Assembly (NCBI RefSeq): GCF_900188435.1
Contig: NZ_FYFA01000001.1
Location: 992,001 to 1,056,000, forward strand
Source of the DNA: Marinobacter sp. es.048
Lineage (GTDB): Bacteria; Pseudomonadota; Gammaproteobacteria; Pseudomonadales; Oleiphilaceae
Reading direction: 5' to 3'
DNA: 64,000 nt
The notes under the pieces are model-generated. The model made no database searches. It saw only the letters and a program-made list of their open reading frames with translations, and was not told the DNA's origin. This document shows, one piece after another, positions 19,412 through 29,173 of the stretch (its first letter is position 1; the number at the start of each line of letters is the position of its first letter). The position numbers were made by a program, and so were the translations under genes.

Positions 19412-20421
19412 TGACTGATCCCGTGGTGCTGGCGCTTACCGCCGGCGAACCCGCCGGCATTGGCCCGGAGCTGTGTCTGCAGCTGGCGCTGGAGGCCAGG
19501 ACCGCGGGAGTGGTGGTGGTTGCCAGCAGGCCATTACTGGAAGCCCGGGCGAAGGAAATGAATCTGGCGGTTGAACTGCGACCCTGGCAGCCCGGAGAAG
19601 CGCCAGAAATGGAAGCAGGCCTGCTATCGGTGCTGCACGTGGACGGTTGCGCCAATCACCAGCCGGGCACCGTGGATACTGGCAGCAGTGCCTATGTGCT
19701 CAGAACGCTGGAAGTTGCCGCCAACGGCTGCCTCAATGGCGATTTTGACGGCATGGTGACGGCACCTGTCCACAAAGGCGTTATCAACGATGCCGGCATC
19801 GCGTTCAGCGGCCATACCGAATTCCTGCAGGAGCTTTGTGGCGTGGAGCGGGTGGTCATGATGCTGGCAACCGAAGAACTGCGGGTTGCGCTGGTAACGA
19901 CCCACCTGCCGCTAAAGGACGTTTCCGCCGCCATTACCCCGGCGCGCCTGACTCAGGTGACGCGGATTCTCGATGCCGATCTGAAAAAGTTCTTCGGCAT
20001 TGCCCGGCCCAGGATACTGGTGGCCGGCCTGAACCCCCATGCCGGTGAATGTGGTCATCTCGGTCGGGAGGAAATCGATACCATCGAGCCAACCCTAGAG
20101 TCTCTGCGTGCCGAAGGCATTTCTCTGACCGGACCTTTACCTGCCGATACCCTGTTTACCCCGCACTGGTTAAGCCAGGCGGATGCGGTTCTGGCCATGT
20201 ACCACGATCAGGGACTGCCGGTACTCAAGTTCCAGGGATTTGGACGGGCCGTTAACATTACCCTTGGACTGCCGATTGTGCGCACGTCCGTGGACCATGG
20301 CACGGCTCTGGATCTGGCGGGAACCGGCCGGGCCGATGGCGGCAGTCTGAATACAGCCTTGAAGGTGGGCGAGCAAATGGCTCGTTGTCGCAAATCTGCA
20401 ATTGAAGAGACCCGTTCGTGA
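19411..20421 (+). CDS. pdxA: 4-hydroxythreonine-4-phosphate dehydrogenase
   Basis: PdxA acts in the DXP-dependent pathway to pyridoxal phosphate. The 336-residue protein shows [11 protein letters not shown], the substrate/metal region [21 protein letters not shown] and [16 protein letters not shown], all as in E. coli PdxA, with the three metal-binding His positions present. ATG at 19411 overlaps the surA stop; the gene ends with a GTGA overlap into rsmA, so surA, pdxA and rsmA are very likely translated from one message. Confidence 0.96.
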   Translation: MTDPVVLALTAGEPAGIGPELCLQLALEARTAGVVVVASRPLLEARAKEMNLAVELRPWQPGEAPEMEAGLLSVLHVDGCANHQPGTVDTGSSAYVLRTLEVAANGCLNGDFDGMVTAPVHKGVINDAGIAFSGHTEFLQELCGVERVVMMLATEELRVALVTTHLPLKDVSAAITPARLTQVTRILDADLKKFFGIARPRILVAGLNPHAGECGHLGREEIDTIEPTLESLRAEGISLTGPLPADTLFTPHWLSQADAVLAMYHDQGLPVLKFQGFGRAVNITLGLPIVRTSVDHGTALDLAGTGRADGGSLNTALKVGEQMARCRKSAIEETRS

Positions 20422-21248
20422 GCAACAAAGCCGGCCACCAGGCCAGAAAACGGTTTGGCCAGAATTTCCTCCATGATCCGGGGGTCATAGAGCAGATCAT
20501 CCGCGCCATTAACCCGAAACCGGATGACGCCATCGTGGAAATTGGCCCCGGCCTGGGTGCGCTGACCGAGGAAATACTGGCGGTGAATCCGAAGCTCCAG
20601 GTAGTGGAGCTGGATCGGGATCTGATTCCGGTGCTGCGCACCAAGTTCTTCAACTATCCCGAGTTCCGGATTCACGAGGCGGACGCGCTCAAGTTTGATT
20701 TCAGCCAACTGATGGTTGACCGGCCTCTGCGAATCATCGGTAATCTGCCTTACAACATCTCCACGCCCCTGATCTTCCACCTTCTGTCCCAGGCCGGTGT
20801 TGTGCAGGACATGCACTTCATGCTGCAGAAAGAGGTGGTTCAGCGGATGGCAGCGGTGCCGGGTGACAACAATTACGGGCGCCTTGGCATCATGACCCAG
20901 TATTTCTGCAAGGTTCAGCCGCTCTTTGAAGTTGGGCCTGGCGCTTTCCGCCCGGCGCCCAAGGTGGATTCGGCGATTGTCCGATTGGTGCCTCACGAGA
21001 CGCTTCCGCACCCGGCGAAGGATCTGACGACACTTCAGGCCGTGGTCCGCACGGCGTTCAATGCACGGCGGAAAACTCTGCGCAAGGCACTCGGCGGTAT
21101 GGTGTCGGTCGAGCAGCTCCAGAGCCTGGGCATCAATGATGGCCTGCGCCCCGAGAATCTTGGACTGGCCGATTTCGTGGCCATCGCAGACCTGCTGGTT
21201 GACGAGAAGGGCTCAGCAAATCCGGCAATCGAGGTAAGTGATGACTGA
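20418..21248 (+). CDS. rsmA: 16S rRNA (A1518/A1519) dimethyltransferase
   Basis: RsmA (KsgA) dimethylates two adjacent adenosines near the 3' end of 16S rRNA during 30S maturation. The 276-residue protein begins with GTG and has [10 protein letters not shown], the SAM loop [14 protein letters not shown], and the catalytic NLPYNIS. Length is normal. The start overlaps the pdxA stop by four bases and the end overlaps the apaH start by eight. The gene order differs from E. coli in lacking apaG before apaH. Confidence 0.96.
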   Translation: MSNKAGHQARKRFGQNFLHDPGVIEQIIRAINPKPDDAIVEIGPGLGALTEEILAVNPKLQVVELDRDLIPVLRTKFFNYPEFRIHEADALKFDFSQLMVDRPLRIIGNLPYNISTPLIFHLLSQAGVVQDMHFMLQKEVVQRMAAVPGDNNYGRLGIMTQYFCKVQPLFEVGPGAFRPAPKVDSAIVRLVPHETLPHPAKDLTTLQAVVRTAFNARRKTLRKALGGMVSVEQLQSLGINDGLRPENLGLADFVAIADLLVDEKGSANPAIEVSDD

Positions 21249-22041
21249 CTACGCCATAGGCGATATTCAGGGCTGTTACGAGCGTTTGAGGGATGTCCTG
21301 GACAAAGTGAATTTCTCTCCCTCCCGTGACCGTTTGTGGGTGGCCGGAGACCTGATCAATCGTGGACCGTCCTCACTGGCAACTCTGAGGTATATCGAAA
21401 CCCTCGGTGATTCAGCGGTAGTGGTGCTCGGCAATCATGACCTGCATCTGCTGGCGGTGTCTCTGGGTGGTCATCAGACGCGCCGCAAAGACACCCTGGC
21501 GGACATTCTGGAAGCACCGGATCACGACCGGCTGGTGAACTGGCTTCGGCAACAGAATCTGTGCGTTCACGATCCGGACCGGAATCTGGTGATGACCCAC
21601 GCCGGTTTGCCCCATATCTGGACGGTCAGCCAGGCCATGGCGCGCGCTCAGGAAGTGGAAGCTGTGATCCGGGGCGATGCCGCCGAGGAATACTTCACCC
21701 ACATGTACGGCAACCAGCCCGAGCGCTGGGATGAAACCCTGCAGGGTATGGACCGCTGGCGGGTCATTACCAACTATTTCACCCGCATGCGCTTTATTGC
21801 CGAGGATGGCACCCTGGAGCTGGCGGCCAAGGAAGCCGTTGACAGCGCCCCGGAAGGTTTCGAACCGTGGTTTCATTTCCCTCGTGCTGACGATGTCCGT
21901 GTGGTGTTTGGTCACTGGGCAGCCCTGGAAGGAAAAACTGGCAGCGACCGGTTTATCGGTCTGGATACCGGGTGTGTCTGGGGTGGAGCATTAACTATGA
22001 TGAATCTTGATACGGGAGAAAAGATCCACTGTGACTGCTGA
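21241..22041 (+). CDS. apaH: symmetrical bis(5'-nucleosyl)-tetraphosphatase
   Basis: ApaH splits Ap4A into two ADP and can remove Np4 caps from RNA. The 266-residue metallophosphatase has [38 protein letters not shown] and the late His in FGHWAAL. The ATG at 21241 is preferred to the preceding GTG; it overlaps the end of rsmA by eight bases. The DUF423 gene starts inside its 3' end. Catalytic residues are complete. Confidence 0.95.
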   Translation: MTDYAIGDIQGCYERLRDVLDKVNFSPSRDRLWVAGDLINRGPSSLATLRYIETLGDSAVVVLGNHDLHLLAVSLGGHQTRRKDTLADILEAPDHDRLVNWLRQQNLCVHDPDRNLVMTHAGLPHIWTVSQAMARAQEVEAVIRGDAAEEYFTHMYGNQPERWDETLQGMDRWRVITNYFTRMRFIAEDGTLELAAKEAVDSAPEGFEPWFHFPRADDVRVVFGHWAALEGKTGSDRFIGLDTGCVWGGALTMMNLDTGEKIHCDC

Positions 22042-22444
22042 GTCCGTATCACCGGCCGCGAGCCGGGTCCTTGCATTACCCCTGGTTGCGGGTGCTTTTC
22101 TGGCGCTCCTGGCGGTGATGGCTGGCGCCTTTGGCGCACACGGCCTGCGTAGCCTGGTCAGTGAGCGAGGGCTTGAAGTTTTCCAGACCGCCGTCACATA
22201 TCAAATGTACCATTCCATAGCGCTGGTTCTATTGGCGTTACTGGCCGGACAAGGGCTGTCCAAAAATTTGCTGGGTTGGTCAGCCGGATTTTTTCTGGCC
22301 GGCATCCTGTTATTCAGTGGCAGTCTTTACTTGCTGGTGCTGACGGATATCCGCTGGATCGGCCCGATCACGCCCCTTGGTGGGGTGTGCTTCATGGTGG
22401 GCTGGGCGCTGTTAATAACCTCCGGTCTCCGCCGGAACAAGTGA
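22031..22444 (+). CDS. DUF423 (TMEM256-like) membrane protein
   Basis: A small membrane protein of about 137 residues with four predicted helices. The conserved DUF423 segments are GAFGAHGL, YQMYHSIAL, FSGSLYLL and ITPLGG. The function is unknown. A GTG at 22031 overlaps the apaH stop by 11 bases and follows GGGAGA; an upstream TTG is possible but less likely. It is in the same direction as apaH and thiS and probably part of one transcript. Confidence 0.83.
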   Translation: MTAESVSPAASRVLALPLVAGAFLALLAVMAGAFGAHGLRSLVSERGLEVFQTAVTYQMYHSIALVLLALLAGQGLSKNLLGWSAGFFLAGILLFSGSLYLLVLTDIRWIGPITPLGGVCFMVGWALLITSGLRRNK

Positions 22445-22469
22445 AGAATACAGAGGTTCAAGAGTCACG

Positions 22470-22670
22470 ATGCAGGTTCAGGTGAATGGCGATGCAATGG
22501 AGCTGCCGAATGGCGCAACCATAGCCACGCTGATTGAAAAGATGGCTCTCGCGGGCAAGCGGCTGGCGGTTGAGGTTAACGAGGACATTGTGCCGCGGAG
22601 CCGGCACCCGGAATTTACCCTGAGCGATGGCGACCGTGTAGAAGTCGTTCACGCTATTGGCGGTGGCTGA
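22470..22670 (+). CDS. thiS: sulfur carrier protein ThiS
   Basis: ThiS carries sulfur as a C-terminal thiocarboxylate for thiazole formation in thiamine synthesis. The 66-residue ubiquitin-fold protein starts MQVQVNGDAMELP and ends with the required Gly-Gly (HAIGGG). It lies 72 bases before thiG, its partner. There is no thiF or thiO in this window, so the adenylyltransferase must be elsewhere. Confidence 0.94.
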   Translation: MQVQVNGDAMELPNGATIATLIEKMALAGKRLAVEVNEDIVPRSRHPEFTLSDGDRVEVVHAIGGG

Positions 22671-22742
22671 ATTGGCCGGTCCGCCGAACATACCGACCAC
22701 GGCAGTTTCCATCCTCCAGTATTCAAATTATTCAGGAACACT

Positions 22743-23552
22743 ATGACAGAGACATCCGAACTCCAGCTTCCAGAAGACAGACCGCTCGAAATTGCCGGAC
22801 GGGTTTACCAGTCCCGTTTGCTCGTCGGGACCGGCAAATATCGTGACATGATGGAAGCCGGTCATGCCATCGAGTCCAGCGGTGCCGAGATTGTTACCGT
22901 TGCGGTGCGCCGCACCAACCTCGGCCAGAACCCGGATGAGCCGAACTTGCTGGATGTGATTTCCCCAAGCAGTTATACCATTTTGCCCAACACGGCAGGC
23001 TGCTATACCGCGAAAGACGCCGTACGCACCTGCAAGCTGGCCCGGGAGCTTCTGGACGGTCATGATCTGGTGAAGTTGGAAGTCCTGGGTGAGGAGAAGA
23101 CCCTTTACCCGAACATGACCGAAACGCTCATGGCCGCCGAGGAGCTCATCAAGGATGGCTTCAAGGTTATGGTTTACTGCTCGGATGACCCGTTGCTGGC
23201 CAAGCGCCTGGAAGACATGGGCTGTGTCGCCATTATGCCCCTCGGCGCGCCGATCGGTTCCGGCCTGGGGATCCAGAACCGGTACAATATCCGGCTGATT
23301 GTGGAAAACGCCAAGGTACCGGTACTTGTGGATGCTGGCGTCGGCACTGCATCAGACGCCACCATCGCCATGGAACTGGGCTGCGACGGCGTGCTGATGA
23401 ACACCGCGATTGCCCAGGCCAAAGATCCGATCAGGATGGCCAATGCCATGCGTCTCGCTATCGAGGCGGGCCGCGAAGCCTACCTGGCGGGCCGGATGCC
23501 CAAGAAGCTCTATGCCAGCGCATCCTCGCCCATTGATGGCACCTTCTTCTGA
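22743..23552 (+). CDS. thiG: thiazole synthase
   Basis: ThiG joins DXP, dehydroglycine and ThiS-borne sulfur into the thiazole phosphate of thiamine. The 269-residue barrel has LLVGTGKY, the Schiff-base lysine region [38 protein letters not shown] and MNTAIA. The length is normal. It is preceded by thiS and followed, after 90 bases, by slmA. I saw no TPP riboswitch before thiS, which sits in a long upstream transcript. Confidence 0.95.
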   Translation: MTETSELQLPEDRPLEIAGRVYQSRLLVGTGKYRDMMEAGHAIESSGAEIVTVAVRRTNLGQNPDEPNLLDVISPSSYTILPNTAGCYTAKDAVRTCKLARELLDGHDLVKLEVLGEEKTLYPNMTETLMAAEELIKDGFKVMVYCSDDPLLAKRLEDMGCVAIMPLGAPIGSGLGIQNRYNIRLIVENAKVPVLVDAGVGTASDATIAMELGCDGVLMNTAIAQAKDPIRMANAMRLAIEAGREAYLAGRMPKKLYASASSPIDGTFF

Positions 23553-23642
23553 TCTCGGGCACAATCCTGACTAACGATAACCGAGGGCCGGCCCTGAACA
23601 ACCGGTCCCGACAACGATAAATCAGAGCGCTGCTGTCCTGTC

Positions 23643-24230
23643 ATGACTGATCAGAAACCTAGTCGCCGAGAGGCGATTCTCCATGCTCTTGTGGAACTCC
23701 TGGAGACAGATCCGGGTGCCCGCATCACCACCGCGGGCCTTGCAAAATCCGTGGGCGTCACCGAGGCGGCTTTGTATCGGCATTTTCCCAGCAAGCGGAA
23801 AATGTTCGAGGCGCTTATCGAGTTCGCCGAAGATGCCGTGTTCTCCCGCTGTCAGGTGATCCTGCAGGAGCAGGAGGACGTGCGGGTACGCCTGCAGCAG
23901 CTGGTCCACCTGGTACTCGTATTCGCAGAGCGCAATCCGGGGTTGTGTTGTGTGCTGACTGGAGACGCCCTGATGGGCGAGGATGACAGCCTTCGGAAAC
24001 GTGCCTCCCAGTTCTTCGAGCGCCTGGAAACTCAGGTACGCCAGACTCTCAAGGAAGGCGAAATCCGACAGGGCCTGCGGCCCAGAACCACGTCTGCCCG
24101 CGGCGCCGATTTTGTCCTGGTGTTCGTGGAAGGCCGGATTCAGCGGTTCATCCGCTCCTCGTTTTCGCGGTTGCCCTCCACTGACTTCGACGAGAGTTGG
24201 GGATTGGTTGCCGAGGGTGTTTGGGGCTGA
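23643..24230 (+). CDS. slmA: nucleoid occlusion factor SlmA
   Basis: SlmA binds specific chromosomal sites and blocks FtsZ assembly over the nucleoid. The 195-residue TetR-type protein has the HTH ITTAGLAKSVGVTEAALYRH followed by FPSKRKMFEALIEFAED. The C-terminal dimer part has ERNPGL and LTGDALM, which match SlmA rather than metabolite-binding TetR proteins. The start follows thiG by 90 bases. It is followed by about 400 bases of repeats. Confidence 0.9.
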   Translation: MTDQKPSRREAILHALVELLETDPGARITTAGLAKSVGVTEAALYRHFPSKRKMFEALIEFAEDAVFSRCQVILQEQEDVRVRLQQLVHLVLVFAERNPGLCCVLTGDALMGEDDSLRKRASQFFERLETQVRQTLKEGEIRQGLRPRTTSARGADFVLVFVEGRIQRFIRSSFSRLPSTDFDESWGLVAEGVWG

Positions 24231-24300
24231 ATCTTTCGTTCGCCGCTAAGAAATCCGTTCCTGGCCCCGCCTTTCCGGCCTTTTCGATATCTCCCCTCAA

Positions 24301-24425
24301 TCCAACCATTTCTGTTGGACCGGCGCTTCAAGCTGTAGGTTGGATTAGGCGAAGCCGTAATCCAACAAGACACTTTGGGAATGCCTTCACTGTGTCGGAT
24401 TACGACTTCGTCTAATCTGACCTAC
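24301..24425. repeat. REP-like inverted repeat, 33-bp imperfect arms
   Basis: The 24231-24634 gap has no convincing gene. Arms 24335-24367 and 24393-24425 are inverted copies matching at 28 of 33 positions around a 25-base loop. Each arm contains a smaller palindrome of type GGATTA-GGCGAAGCC-GTAATCC. A short piece TCCAAC/GTTGGA at 24301-24319 repeats the arm end. The GTAGGTTGGATTA...AATCCAACA type is a widespread proteobacterial REP-like unit. The mismatches mostly preserve pairing, consistent with a hairpin element. Confidence 0.78.
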
Positions 24426-24476
24426 CAAATTCCCTACGATAGATTCGCGATATCACCACAGCAATGCCGGCAGGGG

Positions 24477-24572
24477 ATGGGAACCTTCTTCCCGGAATGT
24501 CGACGGCCAAGGATGGTAGTCGCCAAGCGCACATGGACGTGCTCGTAGCGGTTCCTGGAAGAAGGTTCCCAT
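24477..24572. repeat. inverted repeat, 21-bp arms
   Basis: Arms 24477-24497 and 24552-24572 match at 20 of 21 positions in inverted orientation (core GGGAACCTTCTTCC). The 54-base centre contains AAGCGCACATGGACGTGCTC, which resembles the centre of the repeat between trpD and trpC (AAGCCCTACAGGGACGTATT). I therefore regard both as members of one dispersed family with diverged arms; this is inference from two copies. No open frame or transposase is present. Confidence 0.7.
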
Positions 24573-24634
24573 TCCGTGCCCGCCCCAAAGCTGTAAGGCT
24601 AGGGAGCACACTCTGAAGGCAAGCACTAACGCAA

Positions 24635-25459
24635 TCAGTCGTAGCCGGAGGCAGACCGGAGGATGGACCGAACAGGCTCCCAGACAGCCGGCGCCGAGAT
24701 CAGGATATCGCGGCCCCAGAGGTCGGCAGGATAGCCTTCAGGCACTTCACTGAAATGGCCGGCCGTGGCACCTGCTTCGAGGGCAATCAAGCGGGCGGCG
24801 GCGAAGTCCCAGGGGCTGACGTTCTCGTAGTAGATATCCAGTCGGCCACAGGCCACCCAGCAGATATCCAGTGCTGCGGAACCGATACGGCGCAGGTCGC
24901 GGCACTGATGGATCATGGCGTCCAGGCGTTTGACCAACTGCTCAAGGCTGTCCTTGGTGTAGGGGAAGCCGGTGGCAAACAGGGCATCACGGGGCACGGT
25001 GGCGCCACTGTGCCGGATCGGACGGCCATTCAGGGTTGCACCTTCGGAACGGGTCGCCCGGAAGGTTTCCCCGGGAAACGGCGCATGCACCACTCCGGCC
25101 TGAACGCGGCCTTTTTCGGCAAAGGCAATGGACACCGCCACCTGCGGGTGGCCGTAGGCGTAATTCACCGTGCCATCGATAGGGTCGACGATCCAAAGCG
25201 GTGTCTCGAGTTCTTCCGCCTGGCTGAGATCAGGCATGGTTTCTTCGGAAAGGATGCGATGGCCGGGGAAGCGTTTGCGGATGGCGCCGGTGATGAATTC
25301 GTCCGCCATGACGTCGGCGTGGGTTACCAACTCGGTCTGGTGCTTGTAATCGGTGCGCAGGGCGTTGTTGTCCCGTTCGCGGCGAATCAGTTCTCCGGCC
25401 TCGCGGGCCAGATTTTCGGCAAAGTCAGTAATCTCGAGCTGAGAAACAGAATCAGACAT
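24635..25459 (-). CDS. inositol monophosphatase family protein
   Basis: A 274-residue Mg-dependent sugar/inositol phosphatase. It has the metal site SEETMPD in place of the usual GEE motif, the core DPIDGTVNYAYG (WIVDPIDGT), and SPWDFAAARLIALEAGA near the C-terminus. The sequence resembles IMPase-like enzymes generally and is not clearly SuhB. It is followed after 56 bases by an aminotransferase on the same strand in upstream position, so the two may be co-transcribed. The substrate is uncertain. Confidence 0.85.
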   Translation of the reverse strand: MSDSVSQLEITDFAENLAREAGELIRRERDNNALRTDYKHQTELVTHADVMADEFITGAIRKRFPGHRILSEETMPDLSQAEELETPLWIVDPIDGTVNYAYGHPQVAVSIAFAEKGRVQAGVVHAPFPGETFRATRSEGATLNGRPIRHSGATVPRDALFATGFPYTKDSLEQLVKRLDAMIHQCRDLRRIGSAALDICWVACGRLDIYYENVSPWDFAAARLIALEAGATAGHFSEVPEGYPADLWGRDILISAPAVWEPVRSILRSASGYD

Positions 25460-25515
25460 GGCGCCCCCGTTGATATCCCGTAAGAGATTGAGGGCGCCAG
25501 TCTAACACGGCAGAA

Positions 25516-26811
25516 TCAGAGGCTGGTCAGCCACTGCTCCATGTTTTCCATAGCCTTGACCAGTCGTGGGCATGCCTGTTTGACGAAGTCGTCGCCCAGC
25601 TCCTGTTCTGCATAGTCGCCGCCGGCGAGCGCCAGGGATTCGGCACCGTCGAAGTCGACGAAGGCCAAGCGCGCCGCCAGATGATCCGGTACGAAACCGA
25701 AGTCGCTGGCAGGCAGGATGGCCACGCCGGTGTTTTCCAGCAGGGCCTGGCAGAAGGCCTGGCTGGTCTTGATGTCTTTGCTGGCCAGCTGTTCCCGGAA
25801 CCCGGAGAAGTCCGGGAACAGGTAGAACGCACCTTCTGGTTTCTGGACCACCGCGCCCATGTCGCTCAGTCGACGATGCATGTACTCGCCAACAACCTTG
25901 AGCACCCGACGAGACTGTTTGAGGTATTCGTCGATGTCGTCACCGCCATTGAACGCTGCAATGGCCGCGTGCTGGATCGGTGCGCTCGTCGCCGTGTAGG
26001 TTTCACTGGCGATGATGGCCATGGCGTCCTGCAGCGGCCTCAGTTCCCGGGGGAAAATGAATGTGCCAAGACGCCAGCCGCCGGCACCTGCCCATTTACT
26101 GAGGCCGGTACTGATGATGGTGCCTTCCGGGTAATACCGGGCAATTGATTTGTGCCTGCCCTCGAAATGTACCTCACCGTAGATCTCATCGGAGAGCAAG
26201 ATCAGCCGGTATTTGCGGGCCACATTGGCAATGGCCAGGAGCTGGTCGTCGGTGTAGGTGCAACCGGTGGGGTTGGACGGATAGTTCAGGATCAGTATCC
26301 GGGGCCGCGAGGGATCATCCCGACAGATGATGTCGAGTTCTTCGGCGGTGAGCTGCCAGTTGTTCTCGGCATGGGTCGGCAGCCAGTGAACCGAGCGGCC
26401 GATGATCCGGGCCTGCGGGGCATAGGAAACCCAGCTCGGGCGCGGGATCAGCAGGTCACCATAGTAGGCCAGTTGGAGCATGAACAGCAGTTCCTTGGAG
26501 CCCGGGCCAATCAGCACGTCTTCCCAGGTGCAGTGCATGCGCTCACTACGGCGAATATAGCCGGCGATTGCCTCGCGTAAGCCCTTAAGTCCCTTTACCG
26601 GCAGATAGTCCTTTTCGTGGGCGTGCTCCTTGAGCGCTTCCACCACGCGATCAGGAACCGGGAAAGGGGACTGCCCCAGCCCGAGTTTGATAATGTCCTT
26701 GCCCTCGGATTTGAGATGATTGCTCAGCTCGTTGATGCGAAGGGTGGCCGAGGGCTGAATGCCCCGGACGTTCAGGTTGATTGCGTAGCGGTGGTCGTTA
26801 TGGATGTCCAT
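25516..26811 (-). CDS. PLP-dependent aminotransferase (class I/II)
   Basis: A fold-type I aminotransferase of 431 residues. It has LGLGQSPFPVP, the substrate/cofactor segments NYPSNPTGCTYT and LLSDEIYGEVHF, and the Schiff-base lysine region STGLSKWAGAGGWRLGTF. It ends with a normal small domain (EGAFYLFPDF, RLAFVDFDG). It resembles aspartate/aromatic-type enzymes, but the substrate cannot be read. The gene precedes the IMPase-like gene on the same strand. Confidence 0.85.
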   Translation of the reverse strand: MDIHNDHRYAINLNVRGIQPSATLRINELSNHLKSEGKDIIKLGLGQSPFPVPDRVVEALKEHAHEKDYLPVKGLKGLREAIAGYIRRSERMHCTWEDVLIGPGSKELLFMLQLAYYGDLLIPRPSWVSYAPQARIIGRSVHWLPTHAENNWQLTAEELDIICRDDPSRPRILILNYPSNPTGCTYTDDQLLAIANVARKYRLILLSDEIYGEVHFEGRHKSIARYYPEGTIISTGLSKWAGAGGWRLGTFIFPRELRPLQDAMAIIASETYTATSAPIQHAAIAAFNGGDDIDEYLKQSRRVLKVVGEYMHRRLSDMGAVVQKPEGAFYLFPDFSGFREQLASKDIKTSQAFCQALLENTGVAILPASDFGFVPDHLAARLAFVDFDGAESLALAGGDYAEQELGDDFVKQACPRLVKAMENMEQWLTSL

Positions 26812-26940
26812 TGTCCCTGTCTGTTGGTTGGAAATGACCCCGACAGTATAGAAAACCCGAACATATCCGTGATGGTGTGGCAGATAGGTGATTGCCGCAG
26901 TTTGGCGTCAGACTTTGGTGGTGGCAACCCGCTTGCTTGC

Positions 26941-27255
26941 TCAGGAAAACCGGTGGGGTTCCAGCTCCATATGCTGGATGCGCTGGCCCAGCATGATGAT
27001 ACGGCCGGTGTAGCGTTCCTCGCCCGTGGATGTGAAATCGAACAGGAACCGGCGCCAGACTCGGATCCGCCCCTGATCGTCGCGTTTGAACCAGAGACCA
27101 CGGAGGAATACCGCATCATCCAGCAGCATCACGTCCATGCTTTTGCAATAGCGACGCGCGGCCTGAAGCACGAAATCCTTGATGGCTTTGGCGCGCCACC
27201 AGTACCAGACGGCGAATCCGGCCACGAACAGCCAGAACAGGGTTCCAAGAGTCAC
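26941..27255 (-). CDS. DUF3301 domain protein
   Basis: A 104-residue protein with one N-terminal membrane helix (LFWLFVAGFAVWYWW) and a small cytoplasmic domain. It matches DUF3301 in WWRAKAIKDFVLQAARRYC, LLDDAVFL, VWRRFLFDFTSTGEERYTG and the terminal MELEPHRF. The function is unknown. It is a single-gene unit between the aminotransferase promoter region and the chemoreceptor on the same strand. Confidence 0.82.
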   Translation of the reverse strand: MTLGTLFWLFVAGFAVWYWWRAKAIKDFVLQAARRYCKSMDVMLLDDAVFLRGLWFKRDDQGRIRVWRRFLFDFTSTGEERYTGRIIMLGQRIQHMELEPHRFS

Positions 27256-27305
27256 GGTTGCAGCGATCTTCCACGGTTAATCAGAGGGTTGATCGCCAGA
27301 CTACC

Positions 27306-28937
27306 TTATTGCGTCGGCCCGGGGAATCGTTGCCGGTTCTCCGGCGCTGTCGTCGGCAACAGTCGATCACACAGCATCTGCAGGAAATGGCTGGTCAGTA
27401 ACTGTGCCTGGTCCACGTTATTGCCGAGGTGTTCCGACTCTTCCCGGGCGTTTTCGCTGCTCTCGACCGAGCGGTTACCGAGCTCCAGGAGCCGTGCTGC
27501 CTGACGTTCCACCTGAACACTCAATGCCGCCTGTTGTTCCGTAGCGCCGGCCACCTCATGGGTGCAGGACGTAATGACATCTACATCACTGAGGGTCGCT
27601 TCCAGGGTTTCGCTGACTTCATTGGCGATGCCTGCAGTCTGTTGACAGCATTGGGTGCCGTTGTTGATCACGTCAACGACTTCCCGGGTCTCGGTCTGCA
27701 GGGCACCAATCATCTCATCAATCTTGCGGGTGGATTCGTGGGTTCTCCGGGCCAGCCCCCGAACCTCATCGGCAACCACGGCGAATCCGCGACCATATTC
27801 GCCAGCTCGCGCGGCTTCGATGGCGGCATTCAGAGCCAGCAGGTTGGTCTGTTCGGCGATGTCGGAGATCACGTCCAGAACCATGCCTATGGCATCGCTT
27901 TTTTCAGACAGCGCCTGCATGCGTTCATTGGCGACGGAAAGCTGCCCGCCGAGCCCGGACAGCGACTGGTTCATGGAGGTCATCTGGCCGCGACACTGGC
28001 CGGCTGACTGGCGCGCATCGTCTGTTGCGTCGTGGGTCCGAGCTGTCAGTTCGCTGACCCGCCGAACGCTTTCTGACAGTTCCTCAAAAGCCCGGGTTAT
28101 GTCCTGGATATCCCCTTGCTGGCTGCGGATGCTGGCCACCGAGTTGGCGACCCACTCGACGGTTCGCTGTTTCCGGCCGTGGAGCTTGCCGACATTGGCA
28201 TGCATGCGGGCGGAAACGGCCCGAAGTACAGCATCCCGTTTCTGACGATCGAATTCGATCCAGGCGCCCTCATCGCGGCGGCCGGTATAGATCCAGGGCA
28301 TGGCCGGGTGGGCCTCCGCACAAGCCGCCCTGGCGCTGCGCATCATGGGAAGGGTGAGCCAGACCAGTACCGCGAATACGGCCAGCAGCAGTCCTTGCAG
28401 TACCAATAGATGGGGCAGGGCCAGTTCTGACAGGCCGAACCAGAGAAACGTCAATGCCAGCAGTCCATACAGGCAGCTGAGTTTCAATGACAAGGGAGGA
28501 CTGACTGCGAGATACCGGCGGGGTACTTTGCCTTGCCTCCAGGCCGAATACAGTTTCTCCGCCCGGGTAACCTGATCTGGTCGGGGGCGTGTGCGAACCG
28601 ACTGAAACTCGACAATTTCGCCGTCTTTTCGTATTGGCGTAACAAAGGCGTCCACCCAGTAATGATCGCCGTTCTTGCAGCGATTCTTGACCATACCCCG
28701 CCAGGATTCTCCGGACTTGATGGTTTGCCAGAGATTCTCGAAAGCCCCCGGCGGCATGTCCGGATGCCGTATCAGGTTGTGGGGCTGGCCGACCAGTTCG
28801 TCAATCGTATAGCCAGCCACTTCGGCAAACTCTTCGTTAGCAGCGGTAATCTTGCCCCTAAGGTCGGTGGTGGTAATCAGGTGATAGTGTTCCGGGTATC
28901 CCCGTTCTTTTTGGCTGACGGGTTCGTTGATTCGCAT
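27306..28937 (-). CDS. Aer-like methyl-accepting chemotaxis protein with PAS domain
   Basis: About 543 residues. The N-terminal PAS domain has [38 protein letters not shown] and [20 protein letters not shown], as in Aer, where it binds FAD. A hydrophobic hairpin follows (about residues 155-205). The signalling domain has [37 protein letters not shown]. No periplasmic domain is visible, so the signal is internal, likely redox or energy state. The ATG at 28937 starts a normal Aer N-terminus; the longer frame overlaps the divergent gene. Confidence 0.9.
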   Translation of the reverse strand: MRINEPVSQKERGYPEHYHLITTTDLRGKITAANEEFAEVAGYTIDELVGQPHNLIRHPDMPPGAFENLWQTIKSGESWRGMVKNRCKNGDHYWVDAFVTPIRKDGEIVEFQSVRTRPRPDQVTRAEKLYSAWRQGKVPRRYLAVSPPLSLKLSCLYGLLALTFLWFGLSELALPHLLVLQGLLLAVFAVLVWLTLPMMRSARAACAEAHPAMPWIYTGRRDEGAWIEFDRQKRDAVLRAVSARMHANVGKLHGRKQRTVEWVANSVASIRSQQGDIQDITRAFEELSESVRRVSELTARTHDATDDARQSAGQCRGQMTSMNQSLSGLGGQLSVANERMQALSEKSDAIGMVLDVISDIAEQTNLLALNAAIEAARAGEYGRGFAVVADEVRGLARRTHESTRKIDEMIGALQTETREVVDVINNGTQCCQQTAGIANEVSETLEATLSDVDVITSCTHEVAGATEQQAALSVQVERQAARLLELGNRSVESSENAREESEHLGNNVDQAQLLTSHFLQMLCDRLLPTTAPENRQRFPGPTQ

Positions 28938-29173
28938 GAAGTGTCCTCGGCTTTCTAGCGTTGGTAATCGCGTTAACCAACTATCGGCTGCCTTGGGACC
29001 TTTCGATATCCGGTTATTGCAATAATTGAACGTTACTTCACGTTCTCTTGTGTTTTGGTCGTAACGATCGTGTTTTTGCAATATGTGGCTAGGTTGGCGA
29101 CAGATACTGATTATGCTGGGGACTGGAACTTGTCTGACCAGGTTCAGGGCTGCGAAAAGGGAGTGAGCAGTGT
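28938..29173. promoter_or_regulatory. divergent intergenic region with TTATTGCAATAA palindrome
   Basis: The 236-base gap separates the Aer-like receptor (minus) from the PAS-GGDEF-EAL gene (plus), so both promoters should be here. A perfect 12-base palindrome TTATTGCAATAA lies at 29014-29025, in an AT-rich part. TTGCAATA recurs at about 29074. No convincing -35/-10 pair was identified; the palindrome is a candidate regulator site only. Confidence 0.35.
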
